This document shows, piece after piece, positions 19,875 through 28,949 of a stretch of DNA of 64,000 bases. The position numbers and the translations under genes are program-made. Location: assembly GCF_024584805.1 (NCBI RefSeq), contig NZ_CP075715.1, forward strand, positions 6,109,526-6,173,525. Direction: 5' to 3'. The DNA comes from Streptomyces sp. FIT100 (GTDB lineage: Bacteria; Actinomycetota; Actinomycetes; Streptomycetales; Streptomycetaceae). The stretch's first letter is position 1, and every line of letters starts with the position of its first letter. The notes under the pieces were generated by a model, which saw only the letters and a program-made list of their open reading frames with translations, searched no databases and had not been told where the DNA came from.

Positions 19875-21061
19875 TCGACCGATTGACGCTGCACAACTAC
19901 AAGGCGTTCCGGCACGCGGAGATCCCCCTCGGCCCGCTGACCCTCCTCACCGGCCTCAACTCCTCGGGCAAGAGCAGCGTCCTCCAGTCCCTCGCACTGC
20001 TCCGCCAGTCCTATGAGTCCGGAGACCTGGCGGTCTCCCCGCTGCTGCCCGAGGCACGCCAGGCCGGACTCCGCACGAGCGTCGCCAACCAGGGCTTCCT
20101 GCTCAACGGCGAACTCGTCGGCCTCGGCACCGGAGAGGACGTCCTCCACGAGGACTTCACGGAGGACGAACCCCGGATCGGCCTCGCCGTGGACGAGGGG
20201 CCCTACCACTACGAGTGGACCGCCGCCGCCGAGCGTGAGCAGAACCTGCTGCCGCTTGTCGACGCCGACCTCCCCGACACCTCAGAGGGCGGACGGGAGC
20301 GGCCGGCCGGGCCCGAGGCGGTGACCCCGGCGTTCTTCACCGGCCCCTTCCAGTACCTGCGCGCCGACCGGATCTCGCCGGCCGAGTTCTACCCGCGTGA
20401 CCACCAGGTGGCCATCGGCCGGGGGTTCCTCGGCGTGCGTGGCGAACACACCGTCAACTTCCTGCGCCACCACCGCGAGGACACGGTTCCCGCGGGTCCG
20501 CTGCGCCACCCGAAGGCCGCCTCCGACCTCCTGATCGACCAGACCGCCGCCTGGATGGGCGACCTCTGCCCAGGGGTGGACATTCAGGCCGAGGCGATCA
20601 AGGGCACCGACGTCGTGAGCCTCTCGTACGGTTTCCGGGGAACGCTGGGCGCCACCAAGCGCCGCCGCCCCACCAACGTCGGCTTCGGCCTCACCTACGT
20701 CCTGCCCATCGTCGTCGCCTGTCTGAGCGCCCGTCCCGGCACTCTGATCCTCCTGGAGAACCCGGAGGCGCACCTGCACCCCCAGGGCCAGACCCAGATG
20801 GCCGCGCTCGCCGCCTCGGCCGCGGCGCAGGGTGCGCAGGTGATCATGGAGACGCACAGCGACCACGTCATCAACGGGGTGCGGCTCGCCGTCAAGCAGG
20901 GGCGGATCACCCCCGGTCAGGCGGCGTTCCACTACTTCCGTGGCGACGGCACCGGCGTGGACTTCGTCAGTCCCCGGGTCGACGCGGACGGCATGCTCGA
21001 CCAGTGGCCCTCGGGCTTCTTCGACGAGCTGGAGAACACGCTCGACCAGCTCATCGGCTGA
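19871..21061 (+). CDS. DUF3696-type AAA ATPase
   Basis: A 396-aa ABC/SMC-like ATPase. Walker A is GLNSSGKSS (residues 28-36), preceded by the usual opening IDRLTLHNYKAF. Near the C-terminus LILLENPEAHLHP (Glu296 region) gives the Walker B/signature stretch, followed by METHSDHVINGVR with the D-loop/H-loop residues. This layout is that of DUF3696 proteins, relatives of OLD-family ATPases often found in defence islands. GTG 19871 overlaps the DUF262 stop, so the two are translationally coupled. No TOPRIM nuclease domain is visible. It likely acts with the DUF262 and the following unknown protein. Confidence 0.92.
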   Translation: MIDRLTLHNYKAFRHAEIPLGPLTLLTGLNSSGKSSVLQSLALLRQSYESGDLAVSPLLPEARQAGLRTSVANQGFLLNGELVGLGTGEDVLHEDFTEDEPRIGLAVDEGPYHYEWTAAAEREQNLLPLVDADLPDTSEGGRERPAGPEAVTPAFFTGPFQYLRADRISPAEFYPRDHQVAIGRGFLGVRGEHTVNFLRHHREDTVPAGPLRHPKAASDLLIDQTAAWMGDLCPGVDIQAEAIKGTDVVSLSYGFRGTLGATKRRRPTNVGFGLTYVLPIVVACLSARPGTLILLENPEAHLHPQGQTQMAALAASAAAQGAQVIMETHSDHVINGVRLAVKQGRITPGQAAFHYFRGDGTGVDFVSPRVDADGMLDQWPSGFFDELENTLDQLIG

Positions 21062-21114
21062 CACGCCCGCCTGGGGAGGCGGGGCGGGGCGCACACCATC
21101 GCGGAGGGGGAGAC

Positions 21115-22059
21115 GTGCCGCAGCTGTTCCTGAACGAGAAGTCCTGTGAGACGACGGCGGACCCGGATCGGGTCAACCGCGCCATGACGGAGTTGGTGAG
21201 GGCCATCGTCGCGGTCGCGAGGGTGGACCGGCCCGGCACCGTACTGGTCGCCCGGGAACCCGTGAACGCCTTACGGCTCGCGAAGGACCATCCCATCGCC
21301 AAATGGATCGGAAGCCCCGGGGCCAAGGAGCTGTGGCAACGACTGCTCCTCATGCAGACCAAGTACCCGCACGAGGACGCCTACCCCGACGGGGAGACCT
21401 TCTCCGACGTCGCCTACACCCACGAGGGCGTACCGGCGACCGGCCTCGGCGCCGCGCACCTGATGGGCGGTGCCGGCGTGTCCCTGCTCCTGGAACCCCG
21501 TTGGAACGCGGACCGGGTCACCCTCGAACGGGAGGAACTGCTCGACGAGGAGGACGGCGGATCGGCGGTCACCGACGTCGAGGTCCCGCACGCCGCCACC
21601 CGTGAGCACGTCGACACACACCTGCCCTGGATCCGCGAGGAGACAGAGGCCGCGCTGCGCGACGACCTGAGCGGCATCCGTACCGGAGCCGAGTTGTGGG
21701 AACGGTGCCCGGACCTCTTCACGAACCTGCGCTTCCTGCCGCACGTCGAGGCGCAGATGCGCGAACTGAAGCAGTACTGGGTCCACCCGGTCCGCAAGCG
21801 GCTCGCGGAGATGGACCGCGCGGTCCTGCTCTGGGACCCCGTGAAAGAGCTCGATGGGCCGCAGTGGGCTTCCGCCGTGACACCGGAGCACTCGGCCCGC
21901 AAGCGTGACTACTGCAAGTTCACCGACCTCGACGGCACGGACCAGTATTTCGACACCCACCTGCGCTTCACGCCCGGCGCGGGACGGCTGCACTTCCGGT
22001 TCCTGAAGGACTCCCGCAGGGTCCACATCGCCCACATCGGGCGCAAGCTCGGCGAGTGA
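21115..22059 (+). CDS. Unrecognised protein of the DUF262/DUF3696 cassette
   Basis: A 314-aa protein that I do not recognise. It starts at GTG 21115 behind GCGGAGGGGG. It is acidic, with no membrane segment or signal. The centre has a Gly/Ala-rich turn (GLGAAHLMGGAGVSLLLEP), and the last 40 residues (RLHFRF ... RVHIAHIGRKL) resemble a C-terminal pattern I have seen on small proteins encoded beside defence ATPases. It is the third gene of a tight set with DUF262 and DUF3696, 53 bp after the ATPase. A nuclease or toxin role is possible but cannot be shown from motifs. Confidence 0.8.
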   Translation: MPQLFLNEKSCETTADPDRVNRAMTELVRAIVAVARVDRPGTVLVAREPVNALRLAKDHPIAKWIGSPGAKELWQRLLLMQTKYPHEDAYPDGETFSDVAYTHEGVPATGLGAAHLMGGAGVSLLLEPRWNADRVTLEREELLDEEDGGSAVTDVEVPHAATREHVDTHLPWIREETEAALRDDLSGIRTGAELWERCPDLFTNLRFLPHVEAQMRELKQYWVHPVRKRLAEMDRAVLLWDPVKELDGPQWASAVTPEHSARKRDYCKFTDLDGTDQYFDTHLRFTPGAGRLHFRFLKDSRRVHIAHIGRKLGE

Positions 22060-22157
22060 GGTGCCCGGAGCCCGCACGGCCGCCCCGGCTAACGTAGGCC
22101 AGTGGCCGGCCGTCCATCGGCCCCACCAGCACCATCCGCACCAAGGAGGAACCGCGC

Positions 22158-25100
22158 GTGCGTCCCACCCTCGCCGCCGACCAGGTACGGGCCAGTCTGA
22201 GCCAGTACCTCGCGACGACGTACGCGCTGGCCGACGAGTCCACCCGCCGTGCTCTGGAGGGCTTCCTCGGCGACGCCGAGGACGGCATCTTCCGCGGCCC
22301 CTACCTCCGCGTCCGCACCCCCTTCCGGAGCGCCGAGGGCGACGACTGGCAGCGGCACCTCGGCTGGTGGCCCCGCGACTTCACCCCGCACCGGCACCAG
22401 GAGCGCGCCTGGGAGCGCCTGTCCACCCTGCACGGTCCGGCGCGGCCCACCCTCGTCACCACCGGCACCGGCTCGGGCAAGACCGAGTCGTTCCTGATCC
22501 CGATCCTCGACCACTGCCGCCGCGAGCGCGAGGCCGGCCGGGAGGGCGTCAAGGCGATCCTGCTCTACCCCATGAACGCCCTCGCCACCGACCAGGCCCA
22601 CCGGATCGGCAAGCGCCTCGACGACCCGAAGGACAGCCGGCTGCGCGACGCGGGCGTGCGGGCCGCGCTCTACATCGGTGACAAGCCGTCGCAGGAGTTC
22701 AAGCAGGCCAACCCCGCGATCGCCGTCGACCGGGACGAGATCCGCCGCACCCGGCCCGACATCCTGATCACCAACTACAAGATGCTCGACCTGCTCCTCC
22801 AGCGGCCCGAGGACCAGCGGCTGTGGCAGGATTCCCCGCTCGCCTACGTCGTGCTCGACGAGTTCCACACCTACGACGGAGCCCAGGGCACCGACGTCGC
22901 CATGCTGCTGCGGCGCCTCGGCTCGGTCACCGGCCTGGCCGAACCCGGCCGGCCCCTGGGACCGGTCTGCCCCGTCGCCACCTCCGCCACCCTCGGGGAG
23001 AGCGGTCCCGACGACAGTGGTTCGGCGGCGGCCAGGCGGGGCGAGGCCGGGCGGCCCGGCATGCTGGAGGTCGCCGAGCAGGTCTTCGGCGTCCCTTTCC
23101 CGGCCGACGCGGTCGTCGGCGAGGACCGCCGCTCGGTGAAGGACTTCACCGGCGAGAGCGACTTCTCCCTGCCGTTCCCCTCGCCCCAGGAGGTCGACGC
23201 CCTCGGCGACCCCACCCGCGACCCGGGCGTCATGGACGACCACATCGCGGCTTTCACCGGCCTGAGCGGATCCACCCCCGAGGAGCTCGGGGACGTCCTG
23301 CGCCGGCACCGGCTCACCTCCGCCGTCCTGGAGATCCTCGACGGCACCCCCAGGACCCTCGCCGAGATCACCGAGGTGTTGCCCCGCTATGCCTACCACT
23401 GGGGCATGGCCGTACAGCAGCGGCCGGGCCTCGCCGCCCGGGCTCTCGCCCGCTACCTCGCCCTCCTGTCGTACGCCCGCGATCCGGAGCACCCCGGGCG
23501 GCCTTTGCTGTCCATCGAGATCCACCACTGGGTGCGCTCGGTCTCCCGTGTGCTGCGCGGCATCAGCGCGGCACGCGCCGAGTTCCGCTGGGACGACGAA
23601 CGGGTGACGTCCGGCGGCGCGCTGGCCCGTGCGGGCCGGACCTCCGGTGCCGGGCCGTCGCCGTACGACGGGGAGGGCCCGTCCGTGCCGCTCGACGCCG
23701 CCTGGCAGGCTCCCGCCCCGGCCGACGACAGCGCGCCGCCGCCCGCCCAGGTCTTCCTGCCCGCCGTGTTCTGCCGCGAATGCGGACGTTCCGGCTGGGC
23801 CGCGTACTCGCCGGAGGTCGACCCCGCCCACCTCGACCTGAACGCCACGAAGATTCGCCGAGCCTCCGTCGGCCGCGACAAGCGCCGGGTGCGCAACATG
23901 ATCGCTGCCACCCCCCGGGAGGTGTACGAGGCCGCCTTCGCCGTCGGCGCGGACCGTCGGCGCGGCGGACCCGCCGTCATGGTTCTGGAGGGCATGGGAG
24001 GACGGCTCCGGCCGCTGGCGCCCGAGACCGACTTCACCGCCGCCGAGGACGGCGAGGGACCGAGCAGGCCCAAGCCCCTGCACAACGCCGCCTTCGTCCA
24101 CGCCGACCTCGACGGCGACCGGGCGGCCGAACGCGACCAGTGCCCGGCCTGCCGCACCTTCAACTCCATCCGCTACCTCGGTACCGGCCTCGCCGCGCTC
24201 GCCGCCGCCGCCGTCACCCAGCTCTTCACCGGCGGCGAACTGGACAAGAACCTGGGAGAGGACAAGACCCTCCTCTTCAACGACTCCGTCCAGGACGCCG
24301 CCCACCGCGCCGGATACGTCGCCAGCCGCTCGTACACCTTCTCCCTGCGCGCCCTGCTCGCCAGCCGTATCGGCGAGGACGAGCCGGTCACCCTGAACGA
24401 CCTCGCCGCCGACCTCATCGCGGACGTCGTCGACAGCAAGGCTGTGCAGGCCGCCGTCATCCCGCCGGACCTCCACCTCGTCCGGGGTGTGGACACGCTG
24501 CTCTCCGGACGCAGCCGCGGCTCCCGCGCCACCTGGGAACTGATCGCGCAGCGGCTGGCGTTCGCCACCGTCATGGAGTTCGGCCTCCGCTCCCGGCAGG
24601 GCCGCACCCTGGAACTGACCCGCACCGTCGCCGCCGACGTGCCCCTCCAGGACCCCGACGCCGTGGCCGACCTCGTACGGGAGATCCTCCTCACCACCCC
24701 CGGAGAGATCGCGCTGCCCGACGGCTCGGCGCCCGGACCCGACCAATACACCGGCTTCGTTCGCGGGCTGCTGGAGCGGATGCGGATTCGCGGAGCCGTC
24801 CGCCACGCCTGGCTGGACCCCTGGCTGGACCAGGCCGGAGTGCGCCGGTGGGCGATCTGGGGCGGACGCGAGACCGGCATGCCGGCCTTCCCTCGCGGTG
24901 TCTCCGCTCCCGCCTTCCTGCTCGGCACCCCCAAGCAGGGCAGCGAGGACTTCGACGTCCTCACCGGCCGGCTCGGCTGGTACCAGGACTGGGCCGTACG
25001 CTCCCTCGGACTGCGCCCCGAGGCGGCCGGTGTCTTCCTGACCCGGCTGCTGCCCGCGCTCGCCGACACGGGTGTCGTATCCGCCCGAACGGCACTCGAC

Positions 25101-28100
25101 GGCGCCACCCGCATGTACGGACTCCAGCCCGGCCACATCGAGGTCCGCGCCCTCGCCGACGACACACTGCCCGACGCCACCGCGCACTGCCCCCGGTGCT
25201 TCTGGGAACAGACCATCCACCCCGACCTCGCCGACCAGTGGCACGGGCAGCCGTGCCCCCGCTACCGGTGCGGCGGCACCCTCGGCACCGGCCGCGACCT
25301 CGACAGCGGACTGCGACAGCGGGACTTCACGGACGACTTCTACCGCCGCATGTACCGCGAGGCCGGCGTCTTCACCATCAATACGGCTGAGCACACCGGC
25401 ACCCTCAGCCGCGCCAAGCGGGAGGCGGTGGAGAAGGCGTTCCGTGAGGGCACCCGTGTCCACTACGCCAACCCGCAGGTGCTGTCCTGCACCCCCACCC
25501 TCGAACTCGGCATCGACATCGGCGACCTGTCGGCTGTCGTCCTCGCCTCGCTGCCAAAGGGACCGGCCAACTACATCCAGCGGGTGGGCCGAGCGGGGCG
25601 CACCACCGGCAACGCCTACCTGCTCACCATGGTCGACCGCGGCCCCCGGGACCGCTACTACCTCGAAGAGCCCCGGCTCATGATCGCCGGAGAGGTCCTG
25701 CCGCCCGGCTGCTACCTGTCCGCCGCCGAGATCCTGCGCCGCCAGTACCTGGCCCACCTCCTCGACCTCGCCGGCGCCGGACGGCTGACCGCTTCCGACG
25801 GGACACCCCTGCGGCCCCTGCCCGGACGTGCCACCGAACTCTTCGGTACCTCGGCCTGGCAGGCCGAGTTCGCCGAAGCCGCGCTCGCCGCCGGTGCACG
25901 GTTCGTGCAGGGCTTCCTGGACCTGTTCCCGCCCTACGACGAGAGCCGAGGCACCGGAGTCAGCCCCAAGGCCCGTGCCGCCCTCGTCACGTACGCGACC
26001 GACCCTGGCGAGGACGGACTCGGCGCCGCCCTCGACACGGCACGCCGACGCTGGGAGGACCGACGCGCCGACCTCCAGCGCCGGACCGAGGCCATCGACC
26101 AGGCCCACGGCCTGCTCGTCGCCGGCGACCCTGACCACGAGCGGCAGGGACGTGAACTGCGGGCCGAGCGCCGGGACGTGGCACGTGTCGCGAAGGAGAT
26201 CAGCCGCACCACCGCCCACGCGGCCCTGGTCGACCTCGGCCTGCTGCCGAACTACAGCCTGATCGACTCGACCACCGAGCTCGAGGCCACGCTCACCTGG
26301 ACGGAGAAGACAGCCGACGAGGCCCGCACCAACCACAGCAAGACCCTGCGCCACAGCCGCCCCGCCCGCCTCGCCCTCTCCGAGTTCGCCCCCGGCAACC
26401 ACTACTACGTCCAGGGATACAAGCACCGCGTCACCGGCCTCGACATCGGCAGCCCCGGACGTCCGGCCTGGCTCTGGTGGCGCGTCTGCCCCGACTGCGG
26501 CCACGTCCGCACCCACCGCGCCGAACAGGACGCCTCCCCGTGCCCCCGCTGCCGGTCCGCAGCCATCGGCGACATCGGCTGCCTGCACAAGGTCCTCGTA
26601 CCGCGCCGCGTCACCTCCCGCGACGAACGCGACGACGTCCGCGTACGCGACGACAGTGACGAGCGCGAGAGGCGGTACTACACCGTCGTCCCGGCCGTGG
26701 ACATCGACGCGCACGACATCGAACAGGCCTGGAAGCACGAACACGCCACCTTCGGATGGGAGTTCACCCGCCAGGCGCGGATCCGGCACATCAATGTCGG
26801 AGCCACCCGGGTCGACGGCGGCACCGACTCGACCTTCGCCGGGCAGGAGGTCCGTCTCAACCCGTTCTGGGTCTGCGACGCGTGCGGCTTCGCCGACCCG
26901 GACGGCGGCCCCGCCGCCCACGACGCCTCCGACGCGACGGCCCATGCCCGATACCACCGGCCCTGGTGCCCCCGGCGGCGAGCAGGAGCCGACGTCGCAC
27001 GGCGAGGAGAGCGGGTGCTGCTCGCCCACGAGCTGCACACCGACGCCCTGCGCATCCTCATCCCCGCCGTCACCGCCCACACCAAGGAACGGCTCGCGTC
27101 CTTCAAGGCGCTGCTGCTGGCCGGAATCGCCCGCAGCTACGGCGGCGACCCCGACCACCTGGCGGTCGTCACCGACTCCATGCCCGAGGAAAGCGGCGAG
27201 AGCCCGCTCCGCCGCCACTTCCTCGTCCTGTACGACACGCTGCCCGGTGGCACCGGGTACCTGCATCGCCTCGCCGGCCGTGACGGTCTGCGGGGCGTCC
27301 TGGAGGACGCACGGCAGGTGATCGAGACCTGTGTGTGCGCGGGCCAGGGGCGGCCGGCCTGCCACCGCTGTCTGCTCCGCCACGTCACCGACGGCGAGTA
27401 CGAGCTCGTGAGCCGAGAGCACGCCCTCGACATGCTCGGCGAGCTGTTCGGCCGCACGGCGGACCGCTGGAGCACCGAACCGGTGGCCACCACCCGGGAC
27501 ATCACCCTCGTGCACCAGGTGGAGAGCGAACTGGAGGCCCTCTTCCGGCGCGGGCTGCTGGAATGGGCCGACCGCGTGGACGACGTCAGTGTGCGCACCG
27601 CGCTCACCGCCGACGGCACCCGGGACACCAACCTGCGCTTCACCGCACCCGACGGGACCGTCCGCGGCTGGCAGATGGAGACCCAGACCCCGCTGGGCTT
27701 CACCCGCCCGGACGTGGTCTTCCGCAGCACCGACGACGACCGCAAGGTGGCCGTCTATCTCGACGGCTACCGCTACCACGCGAGCTCCGCTCACCTCACC
27801 GCCGAGGAGGACGCGGCGAAGCGCACCCGGCTGCGCGCCGACGGGTGGCAGGTCTTCCAGCTCACCTGGGACGACGTACAGGCCTGGACGGGACGTTCCG
27901 TGCCGCACGCCGACCCGGTGTGGAAGCCGTACCCGAACACCGCGCAGAAGACCGCCATGGACGTCCACCGGCGCATGCACGCGGGTGACACCCGCGACCT
28001 GACGCGCCTGGTGTGGGCCAACCCGGTCGAGACGCTGATCGGATACCTCACCGATCCGGATCCGGGCGCCTGGCGGCGCCGCGTCCAGAGCGCCCTCGCC

Positions 28101-28949
28101 GGCTTCGCGGCCGTCTCGGCGACCAGCCGGGCGCTCGCCGACGGCGCGGAGACCGGGCGCAGGATCAGCGAGGCGCTGCACGGGCGACGGCTGGCGGGAG
28201 GGCAGGGAGCCGTCCAGGTCATGGCGACCCGGGACGCCTCGGGATGCCCGCTCACCATCACGCTCGATCTGCGCAGGGGGCAGAGCGGAGCGGTCTGGAC
28301 GGCTCTGACCGTCCTCGACGACAGCCCCGACACGGTCGCGTCCGACGAGACCGCCCATCGCAGGCGCTGGCAGGCGTGGCTCTACTGGAGCAACCTGATC
28401 CAGTTCCTCGACGCGGGGGAGGGGGACGGGGTCCAGCTCACGACCGGCATGCTCCCCGGATTCGACCCGGCCGAACTGGCGGTCACCGGCGGAGCCGGAT
28501 GGCTCACCTCCCAGCGGCGCGCGCACACGCCGGCACCGGAGGCCCCCGAGCCGGCTGTGGACCGGCAGGGGCTTGAGGCCGCCGCGCTCGTCCGTGATCC
28601 CGGCTGGGACGAGGTCGTCGAGTTCCTCGTCGACGATCCGGGGCTTGACGCGCTCGCCGGTGCGCTGGCGAACCGGGGCGTCCCCGCTCCCGAGGCCGGC
28701 TACGAGCTGGGAGCGGCCGCCTGGCCCGCCGAACTCGCCTGGCCCGAAAGGCGTGTGGGCGTCGTCCTCGCCCACCGCCCTGACCCGGGGAGCAGCCGGG
28801 ACATCGATGCGGAACAACGGGACGCGGCCTACCGCGACGCGGGCTGGCAGGTCCGCACAGCCACGGCATGGAACGCCGACGAACTCGCCGCGCTGGTGCG
28901 AGGCGACGCGGACGGAACCACGAACGACCACGGGGAGAACGAGCGATGA
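22158..28949 (+). CDS. Giant DEAH helicase with DUF1998-like region (DruE/DrmAB-like)
   Basis: A 2263-aa superfamily 2 helicase. Seen: Walker A TGTGSGKT (102-109), box DEFH (234-237), SATL (276), motif VI QRVGRAGR (1141-1148), several CxxC zinc-ribbon pairs (FCRECG, CPACRT, CPRCFW, CPDCGH, CDACGF), a DUF1998-like segment around LPGGTGYLHRL (about 1695), and a Cys cluster C1725-x-C-x7-C-x2-C1738. Near residue 1869 VYLDGYRYHA ... GWQVFQLTWDDV looks like a Vsr/DUF559-like fold, possibly a nuclease remnant. A helicase of this length with DUF1998 is the hallmark of Druantia DruE; it also resembles DISARM DrmA and DrmB fused. AAGGAGGA seven bases before GTG 22158 is a perfect ribosome-binding site. 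The stop overlaps the next ATG. Confidence 0.9.
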   Translation: MRPTLAADQVRASLSQYLATTYALADESTRRALEGFLGDAEDGIFRGPYLRVRTPFRSAEGDDWQRHLGWWPRDFTPHRHQERAWERLSTLHGPARPTLVTTGTGSGKTESFLIPILDHCRREREAGREGVKAILLYPMNALATDQAHRIGKRLDDPKDSRLRDAGVRAALYIGDKPSQEFKQANPAIAVDRDEIRRTRPDILITNYKMLDLLLQRPEDQRLWQDSPLAYVVLDEFHTYDGAQGTDVAMLLRRLGSVTGLAEPGRPLGPVCPVATSATLGESGPDDSGSAAARRGEAGRPGMLEVAEQVFGVPFPADAVVGEDRRSVKDFTGESDFSLPFPSPQEVDALGDPTRDPGVMDDHIAAFTGLSGSTPEELGDVLRRHRLTSAVLEILDGTPRTLAEITEVLPRYAYHWGMAVQQRPGLAARALARYLALLSYARDPEHPGRPLLSIEIHHWVRSVSRVLRGISAARAEFRWDDERVTSGGALARAGRTSGAGPSPYDGEGPSVPLDAAWQAPAPADDSAPPPAQVFLPAVFCRECGRSGWAAYSPEVDPAHLDLNATKIRRASVGRDKRRVRNMIAATPREVYEAAFAVGADRRRGGPAVMVLEGMGGRLRPLAPETDFTAAEDGEGPSRPKPLHNAAFVHADLDGDRAAERDQCPACRTFNSIRYLGTGLAALAAAAVTQLFTGGELDKNLGEDKTLLFNDSVQDAAHRAGYVASRSYTFSLRALLASRIGEDEPVTLNDLAADLIADVVDSKAVQAAVIPPDLHLVRGVDTLLSGRSRGSRATWELIAQRLAFATVMEFGLRSRQGRTLELTRTVAADVPLQDPDAVADLVREILLTTPGEIALPDGSAPGPDQYTGFVRGLLERMRIRGAVRHAWLDPWLDQAGVRRWAIWGGRETGMPAFPRGVSAPAFLLGTPKQGSEDFDVLTGRLGWYQDWAVRSLGLRPEAAGVFLTRLLPALADTGVVSARTALDGATRMYGLQPGHIEVRALADDTLPDATAHCPRCFWEQTIHPDLADQWHGQPCPRYRCGGTLGTGRDLDSGLRQRDFTDDFYRRMYREAGVFTINTAEHTGTLSRAKREAVEKAFREGTRVHYANPQVLSCTPTLELGIDIGDLSAVVLASLPKGPANYIQRVGRAGRTTGNAYLLTMVDRGPRDRYYLEEPRLMIAGEVLPPGCYLSAAEILRRQYLAHLLDLAGAGRLTASDGTPLRPLPGRATELFGTSAWQAEFAEAALAAGARFVQGFLDLFPPYDESRGTGVSPKARAALVTYATDPGEDGLGAALDTARRRWEDRRADLQRRTEAIDQAHGLLVAGDPDHERQGRELRAERRDVARVAKEISRTTAHAALVDLGLLPNYSLIDSTTELEATLTWTEKTADEARTNHSKTLRHSRPARLALSEFAPGNHYYVQGYKHRVTGLDIGSPGRPAWLWWRVCPDCGHVRTHRAEQDASPCPRCRSAAIGDIGCLHKVLVPRRVTSRDERDDVRVRDDSDERERRYYTVVPAVDIDAHDIEQAWKHEHATFGWEFTRQARIRHINVGATRVDGGTDSTFAGQEVRLNPFWVCDACGFADPDGGPAAHDASDATAHARYHRPWCPRRRAGADVARRGERVLLAHELHTDALRILIPAVTAHTKERLASFKALLLAGIARSYGGDPDHLAVVTDSMPEESGESPLRRHFLVLYDTLPGGTGYLHRLAGRDGLRGVLEDARQVIETCVCAGQGRPACHRCLLRHVTDGEYELVSREHALDMLGELFGRTADRWSTEPVATTRDITLVHQVESELEALFRRGLLEWADRVDDVSVRTALTADGTRDTNLRFTAPDGTVRGWQMETQTPLGFTRPDVVFRSTDDDRKVAVYLDGYRYHASSAHLTAEEDAAKRTRLRADGWQVFQLTWDDVQAWTGRSVPHADPVWKPYPNTAQKTAMDVHRRMHAGDTRDLTRLVWANPVETLIGYLTDPDPGAWRRRVQSALAGFAAVSATSRALADGAETGRRISEALHGRRLAGGQGAVQVMATRDASGCPLTITLDLRRGQSGAVWTALTVLDDSPDTVASDETAHRRRWQAWLYWSNLIQFLDAGEGDGVQLTTGMLPGFDPAELAVTGGAGWLTSQRRAHTPAPEAPEPAVDRQGLEAAALVRDPGWDEVVEFLVDDPGLDALAGALANRGVPAPEAGYELGAAAWPAELAWPERRVGVVLAHRPDPGSSRDIDAEQRDAAYRDAGWQVRTATAWNADELAALVRGDADGTTNDHGENER

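Noticed and set aside
22089..28931. A 2280-codon open frame on the minus strand
   Set aside because: It is antisense to the giant helicase, whose motifs and ribosome-binding site are strong; composition is Gly/Val-rich shadow type.
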